A stretch of 62,500 nucleotides of DNA. Source: Glandiceps talaboti (lineage: Eukaryota; Hemichordata; Enteropneusta; Spengelidae). Below are positions 1 through 17,200 of this stretch, in pieces (the stretch's first letter is position 1; every line of letters starts with the position of its first letter). Position numbers and translations under genes: made by a program. Under the pieces are notes generated by a model, which searched no databases, was not told the DNA's origin, and saw nothing but the letters and a program-made list of their open reading frames with translations. Where the stretch lies: the NCBI RefSeq assembly GCF_964340395.1, contig NC_135559.1, positions 19,350,650-19,413,149 on the forward strand, written 5' to 3'.

Positions 1-1005
1 TACATAATACATACATACATACATACATACATACATCCATGCATACTTGAAATTTTAAAACTTCATAGCTACACTAGCAACTGGAATGTTTTTTGTTTTT
101 TTTGAAATATTTTACTTTGTATGACAATTTACTCGTAATATCGTATACCCTGAACAGTATTCATCAATTTTATTACAACTATATATATACACGATAAATG
201 AAATCAAATTGATTTTTGGGCCGGCACCCAAAGTAAACGCCCTCAGTGGCGATCATGATTTCAACGTTTTTCTAATAAATGATACCGAACAATTATTAAC
301 ATGCATACTATCTGATTATTGGTATGTTAACAATCATCAGTGAATACATCTGATCGAAATAATTAAAAGCCAATTTAGTGAAGATTTAACATAGCGACAA
401 ATTCAAAACCAAGTTTTTGCTTTCCACTTACACAACGTATGGTTCTTATTAGGTCCGATAAAAAACATGTTTGTTTCCGCTTACTCGACTCCCACCTAGA
501 TTTTAACTGCCGATCCTAAACTTTTTTTCCGGTATTTGAGAAAAAATCGCGAAAATGTGAAGTCTCGCGAGAAATATATAGTAAATGTGGAAACTGACAT
601 CAACTTAAAAAGAGAATTGTATAAAACTGTTCTCCTAATCTGTAATGGCTGTACATCTGATGGGAAGAAACCAATAATACGGAGACCATATGGAAAAAGT
701 AACGGAAAACATAACTAACTGAACTAGACACTCACACATGAAAAAACAAAACAAAACTTTTTTGTAGGCCTTAGCAGATACAAAACTTGTCTCTTTATAA
801 GTAATTCACTAAAGTGAATATAACGCCACTGGTCTAAGATTGGTAAAATAAGTTTATGCCTGATTTCCTGTTTTATAGTTAACCGTTTTAGTGATGCTTT
901 TCTAATTCTTTAGTGTAACTCTAGCATTGTTGCCATTCGTGTCATTCGTATCATCAAACGTGTTAATTAAATTGACATTGACGTCTACGGCACAATTCCA
1001 CTTAC
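1..1005 (-). other. Intron or flank of calmodulin-like gene 1, no recognisable exon
   Basis: AT-rich sequence downstream of exon 3 of gene 1. It opens with a short ACAT array. I searched for the fused EF-hand 2-4 exon and the terminal exon on the minus strand and found neither, so they should lie outside the window. Confidence 0.6.
9..36. repeat. ACAT microsatellite
   Basis: About seven ATAC/ACAT units at the window start. Confidence 0.9.
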
Positions 1006-1149
1006 CATTAAGGTCAATTTCGGCAATCATTGCATCTAGTTCTGCCCCTGTTGGATTTAGACCCAAAGACCTTATAACCATTCCCAACTCATTCTTGTCA
1101 ATTGTGTCATCCTTATTTTTATCAAATAAGGAAAAACTCTCCCTGAACT
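1006..1149 (-). CDS. Exon 3 of calmodulin-like gene 1 (EF-hand 1)
   Basis: A 144-nt coding exon bounded by an acceptor CAG (complement of 1150-1152) and a donor GTAAG (complement of 1001-1005). It encodes [13 protein letters not shown] onward to the start of the second EF loop (EIDLN). Both boundary phases match the equivalent exons of genes 2 and 3. Confidence 0.9.
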
Positions 1150-2020
1150 CTGAAAAACAGAAAAGTTCTCAAAAGGGTATGAATATGAATTTAAATATAG
1201 GCCATTGACAATGCATAAAACATGTACTGGGATGCACATTAATTTTGCATGTAATAATTTCTCTCTTGAATCGAGTAAAAAATCATGTTCCTTTCTACAA
1301 ATTCAGTTGCACTCATTCGGTAGAACGGTCACATACCATCTCTACTTTCTAGATATGAACTTACAAAGTGTCAAATACATGTACTAGGCGATCAATCGGT
1401 CATTTGTGCTTCTGCTACCTTTTGGAACCGTACCGTGTATATATATGTACAGCACCAAATATTGTTTCAAGACTTAGACCCACACTTTTGCCAGAAAGTT
1501 TATAGTCACAAGCACACGCTAAACCCAATCTCACTAAATAATAATTACATTTTGTCTCCTACATTCGTCAAACAAAGCTCTGAAGATGCCAAAATAGCGC
1601 CCTCACTATGTTATCTAGAACACCACACTCAAACTAATTTGTATGTACTTACCAGCAAGTTGGGCTTCTGAAAGTTTTTCACCAGCCTGTAATGTTGTAA
1701 TCAAATAATATTCTGATAACGTTACATGGATTAAAGTCTAAAATTAAAATAACTTCTTGTACTATACATGCCTATATATTGCTGTAGATTTTGTAAGGTT
1801 CTGAGTTTACTTGACTTAGATTTCATTATTGAATAAAGTTATACCCACGTACCACTGTTATCTTCGAGTAAAATACAAAATACTTTTGCTATGGGTATTT
1901 TCATGGTTACTTATGTATAATCATTTTCACTTTAGAATAATATTTTTCACAAATTTGAAGTACCATATTTTAAACATATTTCACTAAAACAAAACAACAC
2001 TCATTAACAACAGCAGCAGC

Positions 2021-2057
<37 letters not shown>

Positions 2058-2108
2058 GCAACAGCAGCAGCAACAACAACAAAAACAACAACAACAACAA
2101 CAACAACA

Positions 2109-2178
<70 letters not shown>

Positions 2179-3210
2179 TAACAGCAATACCAAAACTCCG
2201 CTTATGGAGTCTATAGGCTATATTTCACGCTAGCTGCTATAGTGCTGGATCTTTAGCAGATTGCGAAATATTGTTTTGGAATATGAACACTGATTTGAAA
2301 CCATATGCTCCAAATTTATCTGGAAATATTGGTTCCTTCAAACGACACAGTACTAAGGATGCTGTTTCAAAGTTATCATCTAAGTGGTTTGAAAAATGGA
2401 CAACGAAACAAAATATGGCAGGAAAAACAAGAAGCATTAGATGATCCTGATATGAAAAAACACAGGGAAATAAGTGCCTGAACTGGGTTTGACCAGTAAC
2501 AACATACGGTACACGACGACGTGGAGATTGCAGCCGTCGCCGAGGCATGATTTATAATTGCTGGTATCACATTGTGTCCTCGAGGTCATAGTGACAACAA
2601 TGATACACTAACAGAAGGTACATGGTTACGAGATACGTTTGCATTGATCGGCACAGCGTCAAAGTATACGTGCACAACATACATGTATATGTACGTTCAT
2701 GTATACAAAACGTTGTGACACTCTTTGGGGTGTAAAGGTTTCAATTTACAACTAATCACAAGTTCACAACCTGAAATACTACTTTAAGACTCCGTGTTTG
2801 CCAATTTGACCGTTACCATGGTGACCATTTCAAACGGGGTCACTGGCTATGAATGATATGTTTGTTAAGTTAAAAACCGTGTCGTACCGTCTATATGTGT
2901 TGAAATGCATTAGTTTACACTAATAACATTCACGTAACGTAGCAACCGTGTATAATTATTAAGTAACAAACTTTCACTTGTCGTTTATGCAAATTAGTCA
3001 GGCTATCACCATTCACGTTGTCACTTGACAGTTCATATATTGTATACACAGACATGTCACAGCAATCGACGACACAGTCATACAAAATACTCTATCTCGA
3101 TTCCATAGCGTCATATTTTGATGGCAATGTTTTACACTGTGGATTAGCTCTGAGATTAGTAAACAATATGGATTAATGGTATGTGAATGACAGCGTGAAG
3201 AACTCACCAT
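1006..3210 (-). CDS. Calmodulin-like gene 1 (5' part; continues beyond window start)
   Basis: EF-hand calcium sensor of the calmodulin family, the leftmost of three tandem paralogues. The joined exons are 3210-3208 (ATG), 1686-1653 and 1149-1006. Phases agree and give 60 codons plus one base. The protein starts [13 protein letters not shown] and continues into the first EF-hand, with loop [12 protein letters not shown] keeping acidic or Asn ligands at 1, 3, 5 and Glu at 12. Then comes a calmodulin-like linker with [14 protein letters not shown]. Exon 3 is 144 nt, as in vertebrate CALM genes. Exon 2 is 34 nt, one codon longer than in CALM and in gene 2. The exon for EF-hands 2-4 and the last exon are not found in 1-1005, so they should lie left of the window. 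Calcium binding is inferred from the loop. The target is unknown. Confidence 0.88.
1653..1686 (-). CDS. Exon 2 of calmodulin-like gene 1
   Basis: A 34-nt micro-exon encoding [11 protein letters not shown], aligned to the N-terminus of calmodulin (ADQLTEEQIA) with one extra residue. It has CAG acceptor and GTAAG donor on the minus strand. Too short to be seen as an open frame, it is recognised by homology and by its conserved place between exons 1 and 3. Confidence 0.85.
2005..2178. repeat. CAA/CAG then CTA trinucleotide microsatellites
   Basis: A CAA run with interspersed CAG (about 2005-2108) passes directly into a pure CTA run (about 2109-2178), inside intron 1 of calmodulin-like gene 1. 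Confidence 0.95.
2790..2872 (-). promoter_or_regulatory. Conserved intron-1 element with X-box-like palindrome, gene 1
   Basis: Contains GTTACCATGGTGAC at 2812-2825, one mismatch from the RFX X-box consensus (GTNRCC, short spacer, RGYAAC). About 80 surrounding bases are almost identical in genes 2 and 3. The site lies about 385 bases into intron 1 in all three genes. RFX binding is inference. Confidence 0.5.
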
Positions 3211-3250
3211 TCTTATGATGTGTCCTCAGCCTGCAGTACACGACTTGGAT
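3208..3250 (-). CDS. Exon 1 of calmodulin-like gene 1 (5' UTR plus ATG)
   Basis: The exon ends exactly at ATG followed by donor GTGAG (complement of 3203-3207). This copies the CALM plan, in which exon 1 carries only the start codon. The leader reads GTCGTGTACTGC...AGGACA...ATG and is nearly identical in genes 2 and 3. The 5' end is approximate because no transcription start can be read directly. Confidence 0.72.
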
Positions 3251-3294
3251 GTTGTATAGTGTGTGCGTGTTTATTTACCTTACACGCCTTAGAT

Positions 3295-3470
3295 ACGCCG
3301 TTAAACAATCCCAGTGGGCATTATTGTGATTGACCTCTTAAAGTGTATAGACTAACGTGACATCATGAGGACATATTTTTGTCACGGTCCTGATGACATG
3401 TGCAGAGTTTGGTGTTTGCTATACAAAACGTGTGAAATACGCACGGCTCGACTACCAAGTTTGCACGTAT
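3295..3470 (-). promoter_or_regulatory. Conserved upstream block of calmodulin-like gene 1
   Basis: Starting about 85 bases upstream of the ATG, this block shares phrases with the same position in genes 2 and 3. On the plus strand these are AACAATCCCAGTGGGC, GACCTCTTAAA, AACGTGACAT, TGATGACATG and GTGTGAAATACG. Flanking sequence is much more diverged, so a retained proximal promoter is the likely reading. Function is inferred from conservation and position only. Confidence 0.55.
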
Positions 3471-3780
3471 ATTGAGATATTTAATAAATGCGGAAAAAAT
3501 AATTGTCTTGTTCCGATAACATGACCTCAAAGAATAGGGTAGGTAGGTCGGGATTTTATATTATTTTGTTTTATCATTTTAATTGTTTTTATTGTCCACA
3601 AGTTTGGTCACCCCATCAGAAGTATTTAATCACTAAAATTGAAAGCTATTGCTTCAACCCAAAACCAACCAAACGAAATGTCGTTCACAATACCCCTTCT
3701 GTGATAGTTGCAAATTGCGGCGGTAAGTTGCTGACGGTGACTTCTTAATGAATGACAAACCCGTTCATCTGTAATACTAG

Positions 3781-3955
3781 TTTTTTTTTCGTTCGGGGGC
3801 AGTAGTCCGGGGGGGGGAGCAGTTGTTCTTCGGGGGCAGTTGTCCGGGGGGCAGTTGCCCTTCGGGGGCAATTGTCCAGGGGGGGGGGGCAGTTGTCTTT
3901 CGGGGGCAATAATCCGGGGGCAATTGTCCGGGGGGGGGGGGCAGTTGTCCTAGAA
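3781..3955. repeat. G-rich minisatellite
   Basis: Irregular repeats of GGGGGCAGTTGTCC-type units of about 20-30 bases separated by runs of seven to ten G. Gives proline-rich minus-strand frames that are artefacts. Confidence 0.85.
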
Positions 3956-3965
3956 TCACATTTAA

Positions 3966-4054
3966 CATACATACATACATACATACATACATACATGCAT
4001 GCATACATACATACATACATACATACATACATACATACATACATACATACATAC
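3966..4054. repeat. ACAT microsatellite
   Basis: About 22 tetranucleotide units with a GCAT interruption, directly beside the G-rich minisatellite. Confidence 0.95.
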
Positions 4055-4355
4055 GAATGAAACGGTGTATACATAAATGGAAATATTAATTTATTAATCT
4101 GCTATTACTAAAATGTGGCAAGATGTCATTGTACCAATTAATTATTTCATATGAACAATTAGTAGAGACATTGGCATATAGAATGATATATCATTCCCTA
4201 TACTCCCCTAGAGTTGTCAATATGTTGACTAGTGAAAATTCAGCGTGTCTGCTGGCGTGATAAATCGATGATTATCTATGTACAAAACTGTTTGTTTGAT
4301 TTGGCCTTGAATGATTGAAAGCCAAACGATTGTGTAAAAAGACTTCGTATCCGTA

Positions 4356-10226
<5,871 letters not shown>

Positions 10227-10229
<3 letters not shown>

Positions 10230-10275
10230 TTCTATGCTCTGTCCTAAGCCAGCAGTACACGACTTGAATGTTGTA
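10227..10275 (-). CDS. Exon 1 of calmodulin-like gene 2 (5' UTR plus ATG)
   Basis: Ends at ATG followed by donor GTGAG (complement of 10222-10226). The leader GTCGTGTACTGCTGGCTTAGGACA is shared with genes 1 and 3. The 5' boundary is approximate. Confidence 0.72.
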
Positions 10276-10319
10276 GGTATTTATTTACCGTAAATGTACA
10301 CGCCTATATCGATATACGG

Positions 10320-10475
10320 TGTCAAACAACCCGAGTGGGCGGCATTGACCTCTTAAAGGCGATAACGTGACATGAGGACATCTTTTCTTTCATGCCACGG
10401 TGCTGACATGCGCAGATATCGTTGTTTATATAGGTAGACAAAACGTGTGAAATACGTACCGCTCTACTAGTAGTA
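10320..10475 (-). promoter_or_regulatory. Conserved upstream block of calmodulin-like gene 2
   Basis: Shares GACCTCTTAAA, AACGTGACAT, GCTGACATGCGCAG and ACGTACCGCTCTAC with gene 3, and most of these with gene 1. On the minus strand a TATATAAAC run is present near 10432, a possible TATA element. Promoter role is inferred. Confidence 0.5.
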
Positions 10476-10921
10476 CTACCAATTTCGAATTCACACTCAG
10501 TATATCAGAGATATTTAGTCAATACATGTCTACCCGTCATGACGGTCTTACCAACATTTTCTAATAGTTTCAAAAGTTAAATGCTTACAAAAATGTCCAA
10601 TTCTTTCAAGTCAAAATACGGAACTACTGTCATGTGAACAACTTTGTATCAACTTTGTAATAACTTTATTTTCGACAAAGCGTATCTGTGTGACGAAGAC
10701 ATTGTCGGTTGTAATTGAGGTGAATGTTTATGGCAAACACATGAAATACGAATCGGTGATTTTAGCTGATTGGTTATTCAATAGAGTGCAGTGATCGTAA
10801 CACATGGTATAAGTAGACTCGGTTTTCACTGAACCTTCATCTTCTATCTTACAAAATGAACAGGCTTTAAATAGCACAACTCACTGATATGGTTCAGTAG
10901 TGCTATATGCATGGTGTGGTA

Positions 10922-10923
<2 letters not shown>

Positions 10924-10975
<52 letters not shown>

Positions 10976-10987
10976 TGTGTGTGTGTG
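10924..10987. repeat. GT microsatellite
   Basis: About 30 GT units with one CT interruption. Confidence 0.9.
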
Positions 10988-12414
10988 AAAACGCCTTTAA
11001 CTCAAGAACTGCGAACCTTGTAATTTGGTGGTGACATTACTTGTGGTGTCTAGTTGGGAAATTATTCAAATAAAAAATGACGGCATCAGAGATGTTTGTT
11101 TTGCATAAAAAAGAATGTGATTTTTGGTCAAAAACTTCAAAACTACTGGACAGTTTGGGCTGAAACGTCACTGACATTGGGATGTTTGAAAGATAAAGAA
11201 AAGCAGCTAAACCAAGATAGCAGTCTCACCAGATTTGCCATCATTTAGCTATTGGTTAAATAACACACAATTTATGTAGTCTTTCCTCTCCTTTCAGACT
11301 TAAAAAAGTCATGTTCGAATTCCCGAAACAATTGTACATAAAGTTGAGGCTAGAGGTTAAAGGTTAAAGGTTAAAAGTTAAGGGACAATGATTACAAAGT
11401 CAGTCCTGTACTCAAAATTATGTTGACAATCTCGAATGTCAGGATATGTCAAAGGTCACCGTGCAGTAGAGCTGAGACCGTCGAATTTTTAGTTATGAAG
11501 TTGTTACGTTTACCAGATAATTGCCACATAAACCAGGGGTACAAGTGCGAAAAGCCAAATACACGAAGGCCCGGAAAGTGGCAAACACCCCCAACCCCAA
11601 CCCCCACCACACCACCAGCCACACACATGTCGTATTCCAAGCAACCGACCAAGCAATGTGAAATATTAAGTCCTCGCAGGACACCATTTCAATTTGTGTT
11701 TATATTATAATATACCTAATGTTTGCTTGGAGACATGGTTTCATCATTGCAAAGGATCAAATCTTTTCACAGAAAGTCACACCGGCAGCAAAAGCTAAAT
11801 TCTCAATGAAGATTCAGTAGTTTTCATTGTAAGCAAAACAAAGATAGAAAAAAAAATACGTCAAAAAGGCAATGGTGTGAATTCAATTGACAAGTTTTAG
11901 GTAACCCATCACTAAAGGCAAATCTAACATAAATATAACACATGCTAAATTATAAACATACATGACTATGCAACTAGCTATAGTCCCTCACTGAACAGTT
12001 TGTCAAATTCTTCCGGCCGATCACCATAAAATATGGACAGGCAAATGGTATCCAATGAGAGTAGTGAGTCTCTGTCTGACTTACTTTTCCTATGAATACA
12101 TGTACACATAACCGTGTAAGACTATTGCCCAACTCACAATCCTATGAAGAATCCAATAACCAATTATATCAAATTACTAAACTGAGATGCAACCACGGCT
12201 ATGTTGGAAATTTGTTTTTATGTATGAGGCTTGTATAACCTTTGTAATGATTCGGCCAGGGACGGGGGGCTTTTGCCCTATTCCGGTATCAAGGTACGGT
12301 AATAAAGGTACGTTGTTATTCTCAATATTCGCTCTACAAGCACCAGTTAAACTTAAGTAGCAGACAAGTAGTTGAATGTTGCTTCCTCTGAGTCAGCTAA
12401 CCAAAGACAGTTGA

Positions 12415-12487
12415 AGCCATGAGTGGGTTTGAACCCCGACCGCAGTGGTAAGAGGCAAGTGGTTTAACCACTCGGCCACCGACAAAC
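12415..12487 (-). repeat. tRNA-derived SINE-like element
   Basis: Minus strand carries GGTGGCCGAGTGGTTAA, a type-II tRNA (Leu/Ser-like) A-box region, and GGTCGGGGTTCAAACCC, a B-box. The remainder does not form a clean acceptor stem. A tail with no tRNA similarity follows toward 12,360. This is the usual layout of a tRNA-derived SINE. Confidence 0.55.
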
Positions 12488-13179
12488 CTATCAAGTTTAA
12501 ATCCCCATGCCAAGTCCCTGTTCGATATACACTTCTACCTGTGATTGGTTATCAATCTAATTACGTAGAACAAACAAATTAATGATGAACTGAAGTGATT
12601 GGGAGCTAGCCCAAACCGCAACATTGGGCTAAAAAACATGAACAAATTACATGTGACCCGACGACAGCCAGCAAAATAAGAATATGACAAAACAATTGAT
12701 TTCAAACTCGGCAACAGACAGAAAGAACCGACATTTTGGAACGGGACACCAACATATATGTCCCATGAACATACAACTATGGTCAGGGTCGGCGAAAAGT
12801 GAGAAATTATTTGCCCGTGCACGACTACTGGTATTCAAGATGAAGGAAGGGTCAAAACATGTACATTTCGGGAATTCGTGGATTTGAAATATCTGCTGCT
12901 TCCATCATTTGGTACTTTACAAATCAGTGTTGACAAAGGCCGAATGTGGAATTGGATACACCCCTAGGGGCAAATGGCGCGACTCTAGCACATGTAAACT
13001 AGATATATGGCGTAATACATAAATACGATTATCACGTATTCCCTTTTATAATTGGGAGAAGCATGGGGTGTAACCAGCAATTAATGCAAATGAATAATTA
13101 AGCGGACGAAGCAAAACAGGAACGAACATACGAATTCGAAGGAAGGAAGAAACAGAGATAGACAGACAGCCTGACAAAG

Positions 13180-13897
13180 ACATACATACATACATACATA
13201 CATACATACATACACACACACACATACATACACACATACATACATACATACATACATACATACATACATACATACATACATGCATGCATGCATATACATA
13301 CATACATGTACATACATACATACATACATACATACATACACACATGCAGACATACATACATACATACATACATGCATACATGCATACATGCATGCATGCA
13401 TACATACATACATACATACATACATACATACATACGTATACATACATACATACATACATACATACATACATACATACATACATACACACATACATACATA
13501 CATACACACATGCAGACATACATACATACATACATACATACATACATACGTACATACGTACATACACACATACATACATACATACACACATACATACATA
13601 CATACATACATACATACATACACACATACATACATACATACATACATACATACACACATGCAGACATACATACATACATACATACATACATACATACATT
13701 CATACATACATACATACATACATACATACATACATACATTCATACATACATACATACATACATACATACATGCATACATGCATGCATGCATGCATGCATA
13801 CATACATACATACATACGTATACATACATACGTATACATACATACATACATACATACATACATACATACATACATGCATGCATGCATGCATACATAA
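13180..13897. repeat. Large interrupted ACAT array
   Basis: About 700 bases of ACAT with GCAT, ACAC, ACGT and CAGA variants in higher-order blocks. Frames of more than 200 codons arise in several phases on both strands and are not genes. Confidence 0.97.
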
Positions 13898-14254
13898 ATT
13901 GGTGTACACATAAATAGTTAATGTATTTCTGTTATTTACTAAAATGTGGCAAGATGTTGTACAAATTTAATTATTCCATGTGAACAATTGGTGTAGACAT
14001 TGGCTTATTTTTTATGAATCTGATATACCTTTCTCTAGACTATATACGAGAGTTGTAAATGCGTTAACTGGTCAAAATTCAGCGTGTAGATCTGCTGGCA
14101 TGATAATTCAGTGTGTCTGCTGGCATGATAATTCAGCGTGTCTGCTGTCATGATGACTCAATGATTGTCTATGTACAAAACTGTTCGTTTCATTTGGCCT
14201 TGGATGATGTAAAGGCAGACGTCGACGATTGTGTACAAAGACTTTGTATCCACA

Positions 14255-14286
14255 TCAGTTTAGTTTACACATTAATTCCGCGAATT
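14255..14286 (-). CDS. Exon 5 (last coding exon) of calmodulin-like gene 3
   Basis: After acceptor CCTCTGCAG, the exon encodes EFAELMCKLN then TGA, aligned to the gene 2 and calmodulin C-termini. It joins exon 4 in phase. Confidence 0.8.
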
Positions 14287-17200
14287 CTGCAGAGGAAATA
14301 AAAAATAGATATATGGATTAATGAGGAATATAGATTTTAGTAGTATGAATAATCCTATAGAGATTTTGACGAACTTAAAGCCTCGCTTAATCTGCGAAAA
14401 CGACAGAATGATAACGTCATACCACGTGACGTATGATTTAAGTGGTTTCAGTCCTGTGAATCAGGGGTGAATTTTTACATTTTCATATATGATGAACCGA
14501 TGATGAATTATTATACAAATTAATATAAACTAAACACATTAATGGATGGATGAAAATATCTATTTGGATTGTTATGATTATTAAAAGAAGCTTAATTATA
14601 CTATATTTTTGTATTTTAACAAAAAAACAACAACACAAACCAACCGTGTATTTATAACAAAACTAAGCAATAATTATAAAAGTCTTTACAAATCGCTGCC
14701 CATACGTACAATAGCAAGCTTTTCACACATTTTTATTTAGTTTTTTTTTTGCAATTCATGAATTATGAATTCATGATTTATAAACACGGAATTTTTCTAT
14801 TTTGTTTCACTGGATTTTTCCTCAAGAAAATCATAAATTTGGCAACTTTAAACTTCATAAAATAATTATAATTTTTATAGTACTTGCCTTTGTAGTTAAT
14901 TATTCCGTCCTTATTTGCATCTGACTCTTTGATCATTATCAACAATTCTTGTGTTTGCTCCTTGGTCCATTCCTCACCGCAATGTGTCAACACATACGCA
15001 ATTTCTGTCACTGAGACCGTGCCATCACCATTTTTATCAAATACCTTAAACGCATCTGCGAGTTCTTGGTCAACATTTGGATGGTCATTTTTCATCCTGA
15101 CCATAAGATGACAAAACTCGTCGAAGTCTATCGTTCCATTAACTGCAAACAAGAGTAAAAAAAACAGCCATTATAGATAAATAGTTGGTCAAATTACGAA
15201 TAACGTACATGATTTAATTACAAAATTGGTATTGAAATTGAGCATGTCTAGACATAGCTATATTGTCTAGTGCTATTTGTCATCGAATATTACAATAAGA
15301 TCTCCTTCAGCCTAGCTAAATGAAGTCCTGAAATTTCAAGTTCATTCACAGCCTCCCACACAGTCATTAACATCATGTCTTTTATTAATAAATCACAGAA
15401 TTCTGCCCTATAATAAGTTAGTATTTATTGGGGGCAGTAACATGATGTCCATATATGGTATATTTGTCAACTCAGGATGCTACTTATACATTCTTTACAT
15501 CATTCTAATAGTTGGAGGTTTACTCATTTGCATGAACAACGTTTGGTTCAGGATTGAATAAGTTTGACCAGACGGGGTTAGAGGTGACTCGATTGGATAC
15601 CAGGTTTGCATCAAGACCAGGTTAGACACAAAGAACTATATGTGAGATTATTTTGGCCGTGACATAGTACACAAGGGTCTGAAATACGCTACTACAAACA
15701 TTGTGAAAAATTATTTACATCGATAATCAATTCATATTATTACAAACAAGGAGAAGTCATTTGCAACAATGATTAATTTATGTTACATACAGCCATGGCA
15801 ACGTGTCAGACTATCAGCATTCAATAAACAAGCAGTCAAACAAGCAGACAAACAAACAAACAATCAAACAAACAAACAAACAAACAAGCATGCATGCATG
15901 CACACACGCACGCACGCACATACATACACACATGCATACTGTTTTCATGTCACTAGTTTTCGTGATCTTTGGTGATGCTACGTCAGAACCGTCATGCCAG
16001 AACAAAACTGTGTTGTGTTCGCTTTGACTGCATCTGAATCACAATTTCACTTACCGTCAAGGTCTGCCTGGGCAAACATGTCATCAACATCTTTTTTACA
16101 TGGATTTTGACCCAAAGCCCTCATAACATCTGCTACTTCTTCTCTATCGATTTTGTTATTATTATCTGTATCAAATATGGTAAACATTTCTCTGAATTCT
16201 GAAAGACACAAACCGCAAAAATTTTCTAAAATCTAGATATTGGCCATTGACATTGCATGAAAGTTGTAGGACTGACGCATCAATAACGTATTTTGCACAA
16301 CGACTTCTCTCTTTGCACCATGCTTAAAATACACACTGGTATTTGTATTTGTATTTGACTATACTAGTAAGATAACTCACAAAATCCCACTTTTTACATT
16401 CAAATCAACACACGGACTGGCCTGACTCATTCTGTAGAACGACCACGACCTCTACGTTGTACCCATAAACTCAATGAGAAAGTAAGAATAAAGTCCTACG
16501 ACAATTAACCGTTCACACTTATAGGCTGCACTGGAATCTTTGAATCAGACCTTTATGCAGAGAGCTTATCTATGGCCTACTTATTGCACATCACCGTACC
16601 GGAGAGCATAAATTAATAAATTAGTGAAATACTGTTATCTTAGCTTCCACCTAAGGGTATGAGCAGAATGTACGAAAGGGGGGGGGGGCTTGAGATGTAA
16701 ATATTTTAGTCAATTTTTTTCTCACCCTCGAGATCTTAAAATTCGCAGGCTCCCAAGGCTACACAGATTTTATATATGCAATTATCTCCCCAACCCCGCC
16801 CCCTTTCTGGAGATGTCTAGTACAGTACAGTACATTAAAGTAACATTGGCAAACACTTAATGTCAGCGTACATGCACAATAAGAGATTTCTTTACAAATA
16901 GATGTCACTTGCTTTGCAGGGAGAGATCTCACATTGGGCTCACGGTGAGCACTTTTGTGAAAATGAAGACATGAAGGAGGCCATTTAACGGCGTGGCGTT
17001 TCAAACCATACACATTATTGAAAGCCATAGAATACTTCAATATTGTCTTCAATACCCTTCGAGAGATGAATACACAAACACATCCTATGGCAGTCAGCCA
17101 CCTCATGATAATTGATGATAGGTTTTATAACATACCATGGAATTTTGCAAATGTACTATAAAAGACTGCTCCTGGGGCCGGATTTAATTTGATTCAAATC

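Larger units (their letters stand above)
10490..14250. other. Intergenic region between calmodulin-like genes 2 and 3
   Basis: No protein-coding exon recognised. It holds a GT microsatellite near 10,924, a short GGTTAAA repeat near 11,353, a tRNA-derived SINE-like segment at 12,415-12,487 and the large ACAT array at 13,180-13,897. Open frames across the ACAT array are repeat artefacts. Confidence 0.6.

Noticed and set aside
3745-4074. Proline-rich minus-strand frames
   Set aside because: Created by the G-rich minisatellite and adjoining ACAT repeat.
13046-13917. Frames of over 200 codons of MYVC or HTYI repeats on both strands
   Set aside because: Pure artefact of the ACAT tetranucleotide array.
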